From contig NZ_JACIFP010000001.1 of NCBI RefSeq assembly GCF_014197435.1, positions 1,426,001 to 1,490,000 of the forward strand: a DNA stretch of 64,000 nucleotides, in the 5' to 3' direction. The notes below the pieces were generated by a model that was not told the DNA's origin, made no database searches, and was given only the letters and a program-made list of their open reading frames with translations. Origin of the DNA: Gordonia humi. Its GTDB lineage: Bacteria > Actinomycetota > Actinomycetes > Mycobacteriales > Mycobacteriaceae. The position numbers were made by a program, and so were the translations under genes. Positions 16,354 to 23,738 of this stretch are shown piece after piece; the first letter of the stretch is position 1; every line of letters starts with the position of its first letter.

Positions 16354-16371
16354 TGTGTCCCTAGAGACACA
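16354..16371. promoter_or_regulatory. Palindromic operator for the XRE regulator
   Basis: TGTGTC-CCTAGA-GACACA, perfect 6-bp arms, in the divergent region between the XRE gene (start 16282) and a short plus-strand frame (ATG 16375). Typical size for an XRE dimer site. Confidence 0.5.
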
Positions 16372-16374
16372 ATC

Positions 16375-16521
16375 ATGGATTATCCAGTACCGCACAAGTG
16401 GGTCGGCCAAATAGACGACATGGCGGCGGCGTGGATGAGAATCGGATACCTCCTGCGAAAGTCCGAGCGGCCCATGACGTGCACGAATGGGCCGAAACCT
16501 GTGGTGTCGGACTGTTTCTAA
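16375..16521 (+). CDS. Possible micro-ORF divergent from the XRE regulator
   Basis: 48-residue frame starting 3 nt after the palindrome at 16354-16371 (MDYPVPHKWVGQIDDMAAAW...). It would be nearly leaderless and is the only plausible coding signal in 16283-16680. No homology recognised, and the frame next to it stays open to 16604, so a frameshifted or decayed gene is also possible. The remainder of this 450-bp gap shows nothing else. Confidence 0.25.
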   Translation: MDYPVPHKWVGQIDDMAAAWMRIGYLLRKSERPMTCTNGPKPVVSDCF

Positions 16522-16680
16522 CAGGGATATGCGACGGCGGAGAAGCGCTGCGAGAGAGGGGAATCGGCGGTGCTCGGCCGATGCGGCACCTCGTGCAGAT
16601 ATGATTCGCCGCATACCCTATCACACGATGGCAATATGTGTGATGCAATTCACTGGTGGGTCGGTTGACTGAATGAGGTG

Positions 16681-16707
16681 ACCCCGCCAGCCATCGGCCG
16701 GCGGGGT
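16681..16707. terminator. Terminator after the ArdA operon
   Basis: ACCCCGCC-a-GCC (16681-16692) pairs with GGC-c-GGCGGGGT (16696-16707) around ATC, with one mismatch. On the minus strand it lies 29 bp beyond the last gene of the ArdA operon (stop at 16736). Confidence 0.7.
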
Positions 16708-16735
16708 CTTGGGGGTGCACTGGCCAGCGCACCGG

Positions 16736-17041
16736 TCAGGGGGTTCGGACGAGGTAGACCGGCGTGATTCCCAGCTCATCGAGCAGGTCTGGCCAGCCGA
16801 CGCCGTTGTACTCGGGGAACACCTCATCGAGCTGCTGGCCCTGCGACAGCTCCTGCCAGTCCATGTCGTCCTCGCGGGCCGCGAAGTGCCGTCGGACTCG
16901 CTCGATGGTGACGGTTCGCAGGTCACTGCGTGCGATCGCGTAGGACACATCGCAGCCCTGACCGGCTGCGTCGTCGGCGATATCACCTGCCCATGCTTCG
17001 GGCAGTAGGTCGAGGGCGTCACTCAGGCTCGGGTGGGTCAT
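16736..17041 (-). CDS. Small acidic protein encoded after ArdA
   Basis: 101 residues from ATG 17041, which overlaps the ArdA stop (TGATG). Acidic, with WPDLLDELGITPVYLVRTP at the end. No family recognised. Translationally coupled to ArdA, so probably an accessory protein of the same establishment operon. Confidence 0.6.
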   Translation of the reverse strand: MTHPSLSDALDLLPEAWAGDIADDAAGQGCDVSYAIARSDLRTVTIERVRRHFAAREDDMDWQELSQGQQLDEVFPEYNGVGWPDLLDELGITPVYLVRTP

Positions 17042-17598
17042 CACAGGCTCCTGAACACGTAGACGCCGCCGGTCTCGCAGGTCTCGACGCTGTAGTCAAA
17101 GGCGAGGTCCCTCGCCCACGCGCCGCGCAGGTCGAAGTACCCGCGCAGTTCCTCCGGTACTGCCTCCAGCAGGCCGCAGCCCTCAGCCAGGTCTTCGGCG
17201 TAGTCGGCGAAGCTGTCCCAGGTGCCGCAGTACGCCTCCTCGAAGTCGGAGACGGACGGGTAGTCGGTGTCGCCCTCCGCGATGTACGAGCCGGAGCGCA
17301 CCCAGGCGCACAGGGCCGGCCACTGCTCGTCGCCGACCTCTTCGTAGATCTCGCCCCAGCGGGCAGCTTCTTCCAGCGACGGCTCGCCGGTCGTGGGCAG
17401 GCCGTCAGTGTCCATGCAGACGAACTCCTCGCAGCCCTCGGCGGCGGGGTCCACACCGGAGCCGGCGTGGATCTGTTCGGCGGTGAGATCCGCGGCGTAC
17501 ACGGCGTCGACCCACACGCCGACGAGGCGGCCGTTCGAGTAGCAGCTTTCACATCCGGCCCAGATACGAGGGGTGTTGGTGGTGACGGTGGTGGTCAT
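17041..17598 (-). CDS. ardA: ArdA-like antirestriction protein
   Basis: DNA-mimic protein that inhibits type I restriction enzymes when an element enters a new host. 185 residues, very acidic. The family's start is recognisable (PRIWAGCESCYSNGRLVGVWVDAV), as are the middle DFEEAYCGTWDSFADYAEDLAE and the ending YFDLRGAWARDLAFDY...GGVYVFRSL. Extra cysteines in the first strand are unusual. ATG 17598 has AGAGG at about 8 nt. It is the middle gene of a minus-strand operon of small plasmid-type proteins reaching from 18619 to 16736. Confidence 0.88.
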   Translation of the reverse strand: MTTTVTTNTPRIWAGCESCYSNGRLVGVWVDAVYAADLTAEQIHAGSGVDPAAEGCEEFVCMDTDGLPTTGEPSLEEAARWGEIYEEVGDEQWPALCAWVRSGSYIAEGDTDYPSVSDFEEAYCGTWDSFADYAEDLAEGCGLLEAVPEELRGYFDLRGAWARDLAFDYSVETCETGGVYVFRSL

Positions 17599-17609
17599 GG
17601 TCAGTCCTC

Positions 17610-17984
17610 TCAGTCCCACGGCAGGGCGTTCAGTAGGGCGTCGGCGCTGATGGCCTCGCCGGTGGCCAGTCGGTGCTCCTCGACCGCGGCCTCGATCTGG
17701 CCGAGGTTGGCCCGGTAGGCGTTGCCGCACTGGCCAGCCACGCGGTCGGTCAGGACGATGCGGGTGCCCGACGGCAGGTCGAAGCCGACCATCGACAGCG
17801 CTGCGAGCGCGGCTCGCTGGGCCTGGCCAGGGCTGTACAGGTAGTCGTGGTCGGTGGGGGTGAGCGCGTTGGCGGCGTTGTGCTGGTCAGCGGCCTCGGT
17901 GCGGCTCATGCCGCGGGCGCCGGGAGCCAGTCGACCGGCGGTGATCTGGCGCTCGATCCAGGGGTCGGTGAGCGTAGCGGTCAT
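17610..17984 (-). CDS. Small plasmid-type protein upstream of ArdA
   Basis: 124 residues with GGGAGGG before ATG 17984. Contains RLAPGARGMSRTEAADQHNAANALTP and SGTRIVLTDRVAGQCGNAYRANLGQIEAAV; no enzyme motif and no family recognised. It ends 11 nt before ArdA, so it is co-transcribed. Unknown function. Confidence 0.6.
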   Translation of the reverse strand: MTATLTDPWIERQITAGRLAPGARGMSRTEAADQHNAANALTPTDHDYLYSPGQAQRAALAALSMVGFDLPSGTRIVLTDRVAGQCGNAYRANLGQIEAAVEEHRLATGEAISADALLNALPWD

Positions 17985-18051
17985 GAGCGGTCCCTCCCTT
18001 GAAAGCTGATGTTCAAGGGTTGATTCGTGGGCGGCTCTGCCGCCTGGTTGG

Positions 18052-18315
18052 CTATCCCATCGCGGAGACGGCCAGACCTAGGATGTGGTCGAATTCGACT
18101 GGGGCGTCGATGATCTGGACCGAATAGATGGCGTCCATGTCGGCATAGTCAGACCCCTCGCCCGTGTAGGGGAAGAGGACGGACATCATCCAACCGGTGA
18201 TGTCCTCGCCGACGGCGGGGACGGGCACGTCGACGTGGAGCAGGTGGCAGAAACTCGGGCCGTGGGCGTAGTCGTTGTCGACGCGGATGGTCAGCGGGAC
18301 GGTGGTGGTAGGCAT
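18052..18315 (-). CDS. Small acidic hypothetical protein
   Basis: 87 residues from ATG 18315 with GAGGAGG upstream. Acidic, beta-type sequence (MPTTTVPLTIRVDNDYAHG..., DITGWMMSVLFPYTGEGSDY). Its composition is like that of the neighbouring ArdA-operon proteins. Unknown function. Confidence 0.55.
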   Translation of the reverse strand: MPTTTVPLTIRVDNDYAHGPSFCHLLHVDVPVPAVGEDITGWMMSVLFPYTGEGSDYADMDAIYSVQIIDAPVEFDHILGLAVSAMG

Positions 18316-18421
18316 GGGTCCTCCTCGGTGATGGGTGTTCACGAGGGGTAGACCTGTCGGCGGCTGCGCCGACCGTGCCCTCATATATAAGAACGCCAAA
18401 AGGTTGCGTATGCGCAACTAT

Positions 18422-18619
18422 TTACCCGTCGAGGACGTCGCGCAGGATCTGATCCAATCTCGCTTTGACGTTGGGCGGCAGCTCGTCCACCGCGGCCACC
18501 GCGTCCTCGGCCTGGGCGAGGACATTGATCGCATGCCCGATGTGCGAGGTGCGCTCGAACTCGGCGTCAACCTCGGAGTCGGTGAGGTCGTTGTCATCGT
18601 CCATAGGGTCAGTAGACAT
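18422..18619 (-). CDS. Small acidic hypothetical protein, first gene of the ArdA operon
   Basis: 65 residues from ATG 18619 (GGAAAG upstream): a very acidic start (STDPMDDDNDLTDSEVDAEFE), then a helical part (AINVLAQAEDAVAAVDELPPNVKARLDQILRDVLDG). No family recognised. Its upstream region is AT-rich and probably holds the operon promoter. Confidence 0.55.
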   Translation of the reverse strand: MSTDPMDDDNDLTDSEVDAEFERTSHIGHAINVLAQAEDAVAAVDELPPNVKARLDQILRDVLDG

Positions 18620-18836
18620 CGGCTTTCCATTACTCGCAGGGAAAGTGAAGATCCGGCCGAGTAGAACGAACGTGCTGGTCAGCAAGCTGTGGGAGCGGTA
18701 TTAATTATAGTTAGTGGAGTACGCACGGCTGCTACTGCCTGGCCTCGAAGGCCGTCTGATTAACGGTGGATAATCCTCCCCCCTTTGGGGCTACCAGTCA
18801 TGTTCCTTCATATCGCTTGCCATTTTGAGGCTTGCT
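18620..18836. other. AT-rich intergenic region, promoter of the ArdA operon
   Basis: No gene seen. The part at 18690-18720 (GGTATTAATTATAGTTAG) is strikingly AT-rich for this DNA and is the likely promoter of the minus-strand operon. It also marks the change from the transfer/antirestriction part to the cargo module. Confidence 0.4.
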
Positions 18837-19047
18837 CTAGAACGCTGGCCGCGACTGTATTCCGAGTCGTTTGAAGAGCTCGGCTGCGGGACGGAATCCT
18901 GTGATGCTTGATTGGATCAGATTCACGGAGACAAAAGCCGATAGTAAGGCCCACCACCCAGAGACGGTAACGCTGAGGGTGACTCCGACGAGGTTCATTG
19001 CTCCGGCGAGGAGTAGGACGGCTTTGCCGGATGGTGAGCGCTTTCAT
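18837..19047 (-). pseudogene. Frameshifted DUF2892 (YgaP-like) membrane protein gene
   Basis: On the minus strand a frame reads SPSGKAVLLLAGAMNLVGVT, then a Trp-rich hydrophobic stretch, VNLIQSSITGFRPAAELFKRLGI and a stop at 18837: the two-helix DUF2892 domain, nearly full length. Its only upstream ATG (19047, MKALT) is in another frame; one extra base between it and the domain breaks the gene. Start-to-stop length is 211 nt, not a multiple of three. It may be a pseudogene or carry a sequencing error. The Cys usual in the TGFCP motif is Arg here. Last gene of the MmpL operon. Confidence 0.65.
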
Positions 19048-19090
19048 GTGAGCGTTATCTCGTGTGTTGTCTGTGAAGGTTTCTTGAGAG

Positions 19091-19246
19091 TCAGAACCAG
19101 CGCCGTTTGTGGCGAACACCAGCGTCGTCGGGGTGTCCTGGGCACCAGTTTTCGGGTGCGACGGTACGTTGGACTGCTTCTACGTGGCGGCCGCATCCTG
19201 ACCAGGTGGTTTTTCCGCAGGTGAGGCATCGGGTGGCGTGACACAT
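19091..19246 (-). CDS. Cys-rich microprotein
   Basis: 51 residues from ATG 19246 with AAGGAG upstream: MCHATRCLTCGKTTWSGCGR then HVEAVQ and NWCPGHPDD. Five cysteines and four histidines in a small frame suggest a metal-binding knuckle. I recall similar short actinobacterial proteins beginning MCHAT.C.TCGKTTW, of unknown role. It lies 22 nt after the AhpD-like gene, in the same operon. Confidence 0.65.
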   Translation of the reverse strand: MCHATRCLTCGKTTWSGCGRHVEAVQRTVAPENWCPGHPDDAGVRHKRRWF

Positions 19247-19268
19247 TGCTTGACGCGCTCCTTGGCTG

Positions 19269-19655
19269 TTATTGATCGGTGTTGGTGAATCCGCGGAAGA
19301 CTTCGTAGGCGCGGGCGCCGTGGATAGTTGCGGGCCCGCCATGCATGAGGAATGTCACGCCGATTGCTTCGGCTGCTTCCTGGTTCGTTGCGCCAGCGTG
19401 TGCTGCGGCTTGGCCGTGGGAGGCGATGCAGCCGTCGCATCCTTCGACGACTCCAATAGCGAAGGCGATGAGTTCTTTTGTTTTGCGGTCTAGCGCACCG
19501 TCAGTAAAGGCTGCTGTACCTAGTGCTCCGAAGCCTGCGTAGACCTCCGGGATCGCTTTGCGGAGGTCACGGTGTTGTGGCTGCAACTGTCGAAGGGTTG
19601 CGGCTCCAGATTCTGTGGGGCGGTTGCGCAGCGTGGTCTCGGGCTTATCGGTCAT
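19269..19655 (-). CDS. AhpD-like carboxymuconolactone decarboxylase family protein
   Basis: 128 residues from ATG 19655 (AAGGAG upstream). The alkylhydroperoxidase AhpD core is clear: ELIAFAIGVVEGCDGCIASHGQAAAHAGAT, with Cys73-x2-Cys76-x3-His80, the redox-active motif. Family members reduce peroxides or act in thiol redox chemistry. It follows the MmpL-like gene by 28 nt. The company of DUF302, DUF2892 and a CsoR/CstR-like regulator points to thiol or sulfur stress; this is inference. Confidence 0.85.
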   Translation of the reverse strand: MTDKPETTLRNRPTESGAATLRQLQPQHRDLRKAIPEVYAGFGALGTAAFTDGALDRKTKELIAFAIGVVEGCDGCIASHGQAAAHAGATNQEAAEAIGVTFLMHGGPATIHGARAYEVFRGFTNTDQ

Positions 19656-19683
19656 CTTGATGCTCCTTCGTGTGGGTTGTTGT

Positions 19684-21849
19684 CTAGTCGTGGGCGAAGC
19701 TAATGTTCGGCAGTATCTTGCTGAGCCACGCAGGACAGGCCCAGGCAGCGCGTCCTGCAAGGCGTAGTGCGACGGGGAGCAGGACTAGTCGGACGAGGAA
19801 GGTGTCGAGGAGGACCGCGACACCGAGGATGACGCCCATCTCTTTCGGAGGAAGCGGTCCGGACAAGGCGAAGGTAAAGAACACTGCGACCATCACACCC
19901 CCGGCGGCGAAGATGACGCGGCCCGAATGCGCGACAGCTCCGATCATCGCTTCTTTCGGATCCCCAGAACGTTCCCAGTGTTCCTTGGCTGATGAGAGTA
20001 GGAAAACGGTGTAATCCATGGCGATGGCAAAGATCATGGCGAAGAAGAAGACTGGCGCCCACGCGTCGAGGAATCCCTGCGACTCGAACCCGAATAGGTT
20101 TGCGCCGATACCGTCCTGGAAAACCAGGCGGGCGACGCCGAACGCAGCCGCAGTGGACAGCAGGCTCACCACTGTGCCGATCAGAGCGATTAGGGGTGCG
20201 CGAAGAGCGACCAGTAATAGCGCGAATCCTAGGAGTAGCACGACCGTGATCACGATCGGTGTGGATGTGTCCAACTGCGTCTTAAGGTCAAGGTTCTCCA
20301 CTGCTGCGCCGCCGACCAACGTGCCGTCGGGCAACTGGGTGCGGAGCCGGTCGATGGTGCTCGCCAGGCTCGGATCGGAGGGATCAACTGTCGGTACCGA
20401 CGAGATGAGTGACAGCCCGCTCTCGTCGGTTGCTGCGATGGGCGGCATCGCCCCGGCAATCCCGGGATCCGCGTCAAGTACCTGGTGTGTCTGTGCTGCG
20501 GACGAGGAAGGGGTGATGACTTGTAGCGTTCCGGGTGCGCCGGGACCGAAGGCATCCTTGACCTGGTCGTAGCCGACCCGAGCGTGAGCGTCGGAGGGCA
20601 GCACAGTGATTGACGGCATCGCCGTCTTCAGTCCCGCCAGCGGGACTGACAGTGCAATCAGGATCGCCAGCGCGACAGCGCCCCACGCATACGGACGCTT
20701 CCACAGTCGCTGGCCCCAACGTTCGAAGGCCGGCGAGTGGTGTTGTCCGGTCCGGGCCCACGGTAACGCGATCGCATTGATCCGCTTGTCAAGCTTGACC
20801 AACACTAGCGGCAGCAAAGTTAGCGTTGCCGCGAGGACGAATACCACCGACAGCATGATTCCGCCGGCCATCGAACGAAACGACGGCGAGGGAACCAACA
20901 TTACTGCAGATAACGAGATCAATACGGTCGCTGCAGATAGCAACACCGCTTTACCGGCAGTGTTCATAGTCTGCGTGATCGCTTCTTTTGGCGATGCCCC
21001 TTGTCCGAACCGTGCGGCTCGATACCGGACCACCAGGAACAGCGCGTAGTCGATGCCCAAGGCCAGCGAGAACATCATCGCGAAATTCATTGCCCATATC
21101 GAGACCGGCACGACCTCATTGATGAGCACGAGCGCTCCGGCTGAGGCTATTAGCCCCGCTAGCGTCAGCAGCAAGGGTAGGCCGGCGGCGACCAGGGTTC
21201 CGAATGCGATCACCAGGATCGCCAGCGTGATAGGCCACGACAGCATCTCCGAGGTGAGCATTGCCTTGAGGTTGGCCGCGTTGAAGTCCGACCACAGAAC
21301 CGAAGAGCCGGTCGGGTTCACCGACACGCTGTCGGTGGACAACGCGCTCAATGGGCCCTTGAGGTCGTTTGCGGCACGGACCATCTCATTAGTGTCTGCG
21401 CCTGCGCCAGCAAGGATGATCGCGGTCTTGCCGTCTGAGCTCAGTGTCGCCCCCGGCTGCGCAGCGATGACCTCAGCGATCCTCGGGTCATCCTCCAGGG
21501 TGGAAGTCACCCGGGCAAGGACCTGCGGACCCTGGCCTTCGGTCAATGGCCCCGTATCGTCGTGTACGACCACCTGAATCGCATGACTAGCGTTGCCGCC
21601 AAAGTGCTTCTGCGCCAACTCCCGCACCTGTACCGATTGCGAACCGTCGGCCTGCCACCCCGCACCGGAGAGATTCTTCTCTACGAACGGCGCGAAAGAA
21701 CCGAGGCCGATAACCAACAGCACCCACACAGCGATGACGACCCGGCCATGTCCACTGACCCAGACGCCCAGGCGCCCCAGCAGGCCCGTCAGCGGCGCCC
21801 GTGTCCTCCCGTCCCTCAGTTCCGATGTACCCCTTGCCGTCTCTGGCAT
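19684..21849 (-). CDS. MmpL-type RND transporter
   Basis: 721-residue membrane transporter of the MMPL/RND family, cytoplasmic membrane. One N-terminal helix (about 40-58), a periplasmic domain starting GWQADGSQSVQVRELAQKHFGG, five helices including MMFSLALGIDYALFLVVRYR with the family's GxDY motif, then a repeat of the same layout with AIAMDYTVFLLSSAKEHW in the second half. At 721 residues it is of the short class typical of actinobacterial drug or lipid pumps. AAGGAG precedes ATG 21849. First gene of a minus-strand operon with the AhpD-like, Cys-rich and DUF2892 genes. The substrate is unknown. Confidence 0.9.
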   Translation of the reverse strand: MPETARGTSELRDGRTRAPLTGLLGRLGVWVSGHGRVVIAVWVLLVIGLGSFAPFVEKNLSGAGWQADGSQSVQVRELAQKHFGGNASHAIQVVVHDDTGPLTEGQGPQVLARVTSTLEDDPRIAEVIAAQPGATLSSDGKTAIILAGAGADTNEMVRAANDLKGPLSALSTDSVSVNPTGSSVLWSDFNAANLKAMLTSEMLSWPITLAILVIAFGTLVAAGLPLLLTLAGLIASAGALVLINEVVPVSIWAMNFAMMFSLALGIDYALFLVVRYRAARFGQGASPKEAITQTMNTAGKAVLLSAATVLISLSAVMLVPSPSFRSMAGGIMLSVVFVLAATLTLLPLVLVKLDKRINAIALPWARTGQHHSPAFERWGQRLWKRPYAWGAVALAILIALSVPLAGLKTAMPSITVLPSDAHARVGYDQVKDAFGPGAPGTLQVITPSSSAAQTHQVLDADPGIAGAMPPIAATDESGLSLISSVPTVDPSDPSLASTIDRLRTQLPDGTLVGGAAVENLDLKTQLDTSTPIVITVVLLLGFALLLVALRAPLIALIGTVVSLLSTAAAFGVARLVFQDGIGANLFGFESQGFLDAWAPVFFFAMIFAIAMDYTVFLLSSAKEHWERSGDPKEAMIGAVAHSGRVIFAAGGVMVAVFFTFALSGPLPPKEMGVILGVAVLLDTFLVRLVLLPVALRLAGRAAWACPAWLSKILPNISFAHD

Positions 21850-21884
21850 GTCGTCACTCGCTCCTTGAACTAACCCTCAAACGA

Positions 21885-21937
21885 ACCCCCCATGGGGATG
21901 CTTCCGCCCTGAAGCTAACATCCCCCTATGGGGTTAT
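21885..21937. promoter_or_regulatory. Two CsoR-type operators in the divergent promoter
   Basis: ACCCCCCATGGGGAT (21885-21899) and ATCCCCCTATGGGGTTAT (21920-21937) are GC-tract pseudo-palindromes of the kind bound by CsoR/RcnR/CstR repressors. They lie between the divergent MmpL operon and the DUF302-regulator operon, so the regulator at 22384 probably controls both. Confidence 0.7.
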
Positions 21938-21982
21938 GCAATACTGGTTCCATCGAGTTCCGACAATGTGAGGAAGTAGGCT

Positions 21983-22387
21983 ATGAACGATTTCACGATG
22001 GTTCGCACGCTGCGGACGCCCTATGCGCAAGCTGTGGCCGATGTGCGGGCAGGATTGACACGAGCAGGTTTTGGGGTCCTGACCGAGATCGATATCGCGG
22101 CAACGCTCAAATCGAAACTCGGTGTAGACACCGAGCCGAAATTGATCCTCGGAGCGTGCCGACCACAACTGGCGTATCAAGCACTGCAGGCAGATCCGCG
22201 AGTGGCCGCGCTGCTGCCGTGCAATGTCGTCATTACCGCCCACGACGCTGGTTCGCTTGTCGAGATCATGAACCCCGACGTGATGCCCGAATTCACCGGC
22301 ACCGCGGCACTAGCAGCCACCGCTACCGAGGCTCGGCAACTGCTCACAGCGATGCTTGACGAACTCCCCGACGGCGGTGCCCTGTGA
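21983..22387 (+). CDS. DUF302 domain protein
   Basis: 134 residues. The DUF302 fold is recognisable: [33 protein letters not shown], then [32 protein letters not shown]-like sequence (here [15 protein letters not shown]...LLPCNVVI) and a C-terminal helix. Two conserved cysteines. DUF302 genes often accompany sulfur and persulfide functions. GAGGAAG precedes ATG 21983. The downstream regulator gene starts inside its stop (GTGA overlap). Confidence 0.85.
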   Translation: [134 protein letters not shown]

Positions 22388-22644
22388 AGATTCCAGAGCA
22401 GGCCGCCAAACCGATCGTCACCAGGCTCAAACGTGCACACGGGCACCTAGCCACCGTCATCAAGATGCTCGAAGACGGTCAAGAATGTGAAGACGTCCTT
22501 ACCCAGCTTGCTGCCGTCAACAAAGCTCTCGCACGCAGCGGCTACGCCCTCGTCGCCACCGGACTGCAATACTGCATCGCCACAGAAGGCCCCGAAAACG
22601 TCGACCAACAGAAGCTAGAGAAGCTCTTCCTGGCTCTCGCGTAA
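22384..22644 (+). CDS. CsoR/CstR-family (DUF156) transcriptional repressor
   Basis: 86-residue all-helical repressor: RLKRAHGHLATVIKMLEDGQECEDVLTQLAAVNKALARSGYALVATGLQYC. Cys35 and Cys64 match the two CsoR cysteines, but the copper-ligand His between them (four residues before the second Cys) is Gly60. That pattern fits the CstR-like persulfide-sensing branch better than copper-sensing CsoR. GTG start overlapping the DUF302 stop. Two candidate operators lie at 21885-21937. Confidence 0.85.
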   Translation: MKIPEQAAKPIVTRLKRAHGHLATVIKMLEDGQECEDVLTQLAAVNKALARSGYALVATGLQYCIATEGPENVDQQKLEKLFLALA

Positions 22645-22881
22645 CCACACGGGACTGTCTGAACAACAGCTGTTTGGGCCTGCCAGGTTGGCAGTGGACC
22701 CTGTCCGCCGAGACCTGCGAATGCCGGGCGCACTCTCCGTAGGCCAAGATCGACGGCAGTGTCGCGAGGGCATGCAGGCCGCGAACGCACTTGATGTGCG
22801 GTCAATGGCGGACCAGAGGTCCGTAATCACCAGCTTGATCATGTGTTGGGGGCGCAGTGAGCATGGTATGAATACGAATTC
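22645..22881. other. Intergenic stretch at the right end of the accessory region
   Basis: No credible gene in any frame. It lies between the regulator gene and the surviving part of the chromosomal DUF4244 gene, so the element-chromosome junction must be here, close to 22880. I could not identify an attachment repeat, since the left end is outside the window. Confidence 0.45.
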
Positions 22882-23013
22882 GTCGAGTACGCGGTGGGGA
22901 CGGTCGCCGCCGCGGCGTTCGGCGCGCTGCTCTACACGATCATCAGCGGAGACAACATCCTGTCGGCGCTGACCGGGATCATCACCCGGGCGCTCAACAC
23001 CGTCACCCGGTGA
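22882..23013 (+). pseudogene. C-terminal remnant of a DUF4244 (Flp-like pilin) gene
   Basis: The frame reads VEYAVGTVAAAAFGALLYTI, then ISGDNILSALTGIITRALNT and a stop, which is the hydrophobic C-terminal half of DUF4244, the pilin-like protein encoded between tadC and tadE in Mycobacteriales (Rv3656c position). In frame, a TGA lies only about 15 bp upstream and no start codon is available, so the N-terminal half is missing. The accessory region interrupts the gene. The expected partners tadA, tadB and tadC are not in the window. Confidence 0.75.
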
Positions 23014-23017
23014 CGTG

Positions 23018-23374
23018 ATGAGCCGGCTGCTGCGGGACGAGCGGGGAATGGTGACCGTCGAGGCGGCGTTCGCGCTCGCCGCGATCACTATGTTCCTCGT
23101 CGTCGGCATCGGTGCGGTGACGGGGGTGATCACTCAGATCCGGTGCACGGACGCGGCACGCGAGGTGGCCCGTCTCGCAGCGGCGGGCGACTCGTCGGCC
23201 TCGGAGATCGGCCGGTCGGTGGCGCCGGGTGGAGCGCGGATCACGGTGACGACAGGAGGGGAGTCGATCACCGTGACCGTGTCCGCGGAGGTACCCATGG
23301 TGCCGATGCTGACCGTGTCGGCGAGGGCCGTCGCCGCTGCCGAACCGAATGGTGTGTCCGGTGAGACTCCGTGA
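23018..23374 (+). CDS. TadE-like pilus protein
   Basis: 118 residues from ATG 23018 (a GTG directly before it is also possible). An N-terminal LLRDERGMVTVEAAFALAAITMFLVVGIGAVTG gives the TadE signature: Gly, then Glu five residues later, and one membrane helix as a pseudopilin-like anchor. The extracytoplasmic part is short. Position equals Rv3655c in M. tuberculosis. With the pilin gene broken, the pilus is probably not assembled. Confidence 0.85.
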   Translation: MSRLLRDERGMVTVEAAFALAAITMFLVVGIGAVTGVITQIRCTDAAREVARLAAAGDSSASEIGRSVAPGGARITVTTGGESITVTVSAEVPMVPMLTVSARAVAAAEPNGVSGETP

Positions 23375-23720
23375 TGATCGCGGTTTCGCGACGGTCGCCG
23401 GTGCGGCTGTCATCGCGGCGCTGGCGACCGTCCTCGTCGCCGTTCTGTATGTCGGGGCGGCCGTCGTCGCCCGCCATCGAGCGCAGAGCGCGGCCGATCT
23501 CGCGGCCCTGGCCGCCGCCTCCGTGCACGTGTCGGTGGCCGGAGACGCGTGCGCCGCGGCACGCGAGCGCGTCGCCTCGCAGGACGGAGCACCGTCGATC
23601 GTCGACTGCCGGATCGACGGGCAGGACGTCGTCGTGCAGGTGGCGGTGCGTGTTCGGTTGGGCGGGCTCGGTGTCCGTGATGCGACGGGTGTTGCGCGGG
23701 CCGGGCCGATCGGACCGTGA
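23361..23720 (+). CDS. TadG/TadE-like secretion-neighbourhood protein
   Basis: 119 residues from GTG 23361, overlapping the TadE gene by 14 nt. RLRDDRGFATVAGAAVIAALATVLVAVLYVGAAVVARHRAQSAADLAALAAA is the single N-terminal helix and following helix typical of the Rv3654c-type proteins next to the helicase gene. One cysteine pair (DACAA, VDCR). ATG 23349 is an alternative start. Confidence 0.8.
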   Translation: MRLRDDRGFATVAGAAVIAALATVLVAVLYVGAAVVARHRAQSAADLAALAAASVHVSVAGDACAAARERVASQDGAPSIVDCRIDGQDVVVQVAVRVRLGGLGVRDATGVARAGPIGP

Positions 23721-23738
23721 ACACCGGGACGTGCCCCG

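Noticed and set aside
22645..22881. Short frames that might be an integrase or transposase fragment
   Set aside because: None shows recombinase motifs; composition is that of random GC-rich frames.
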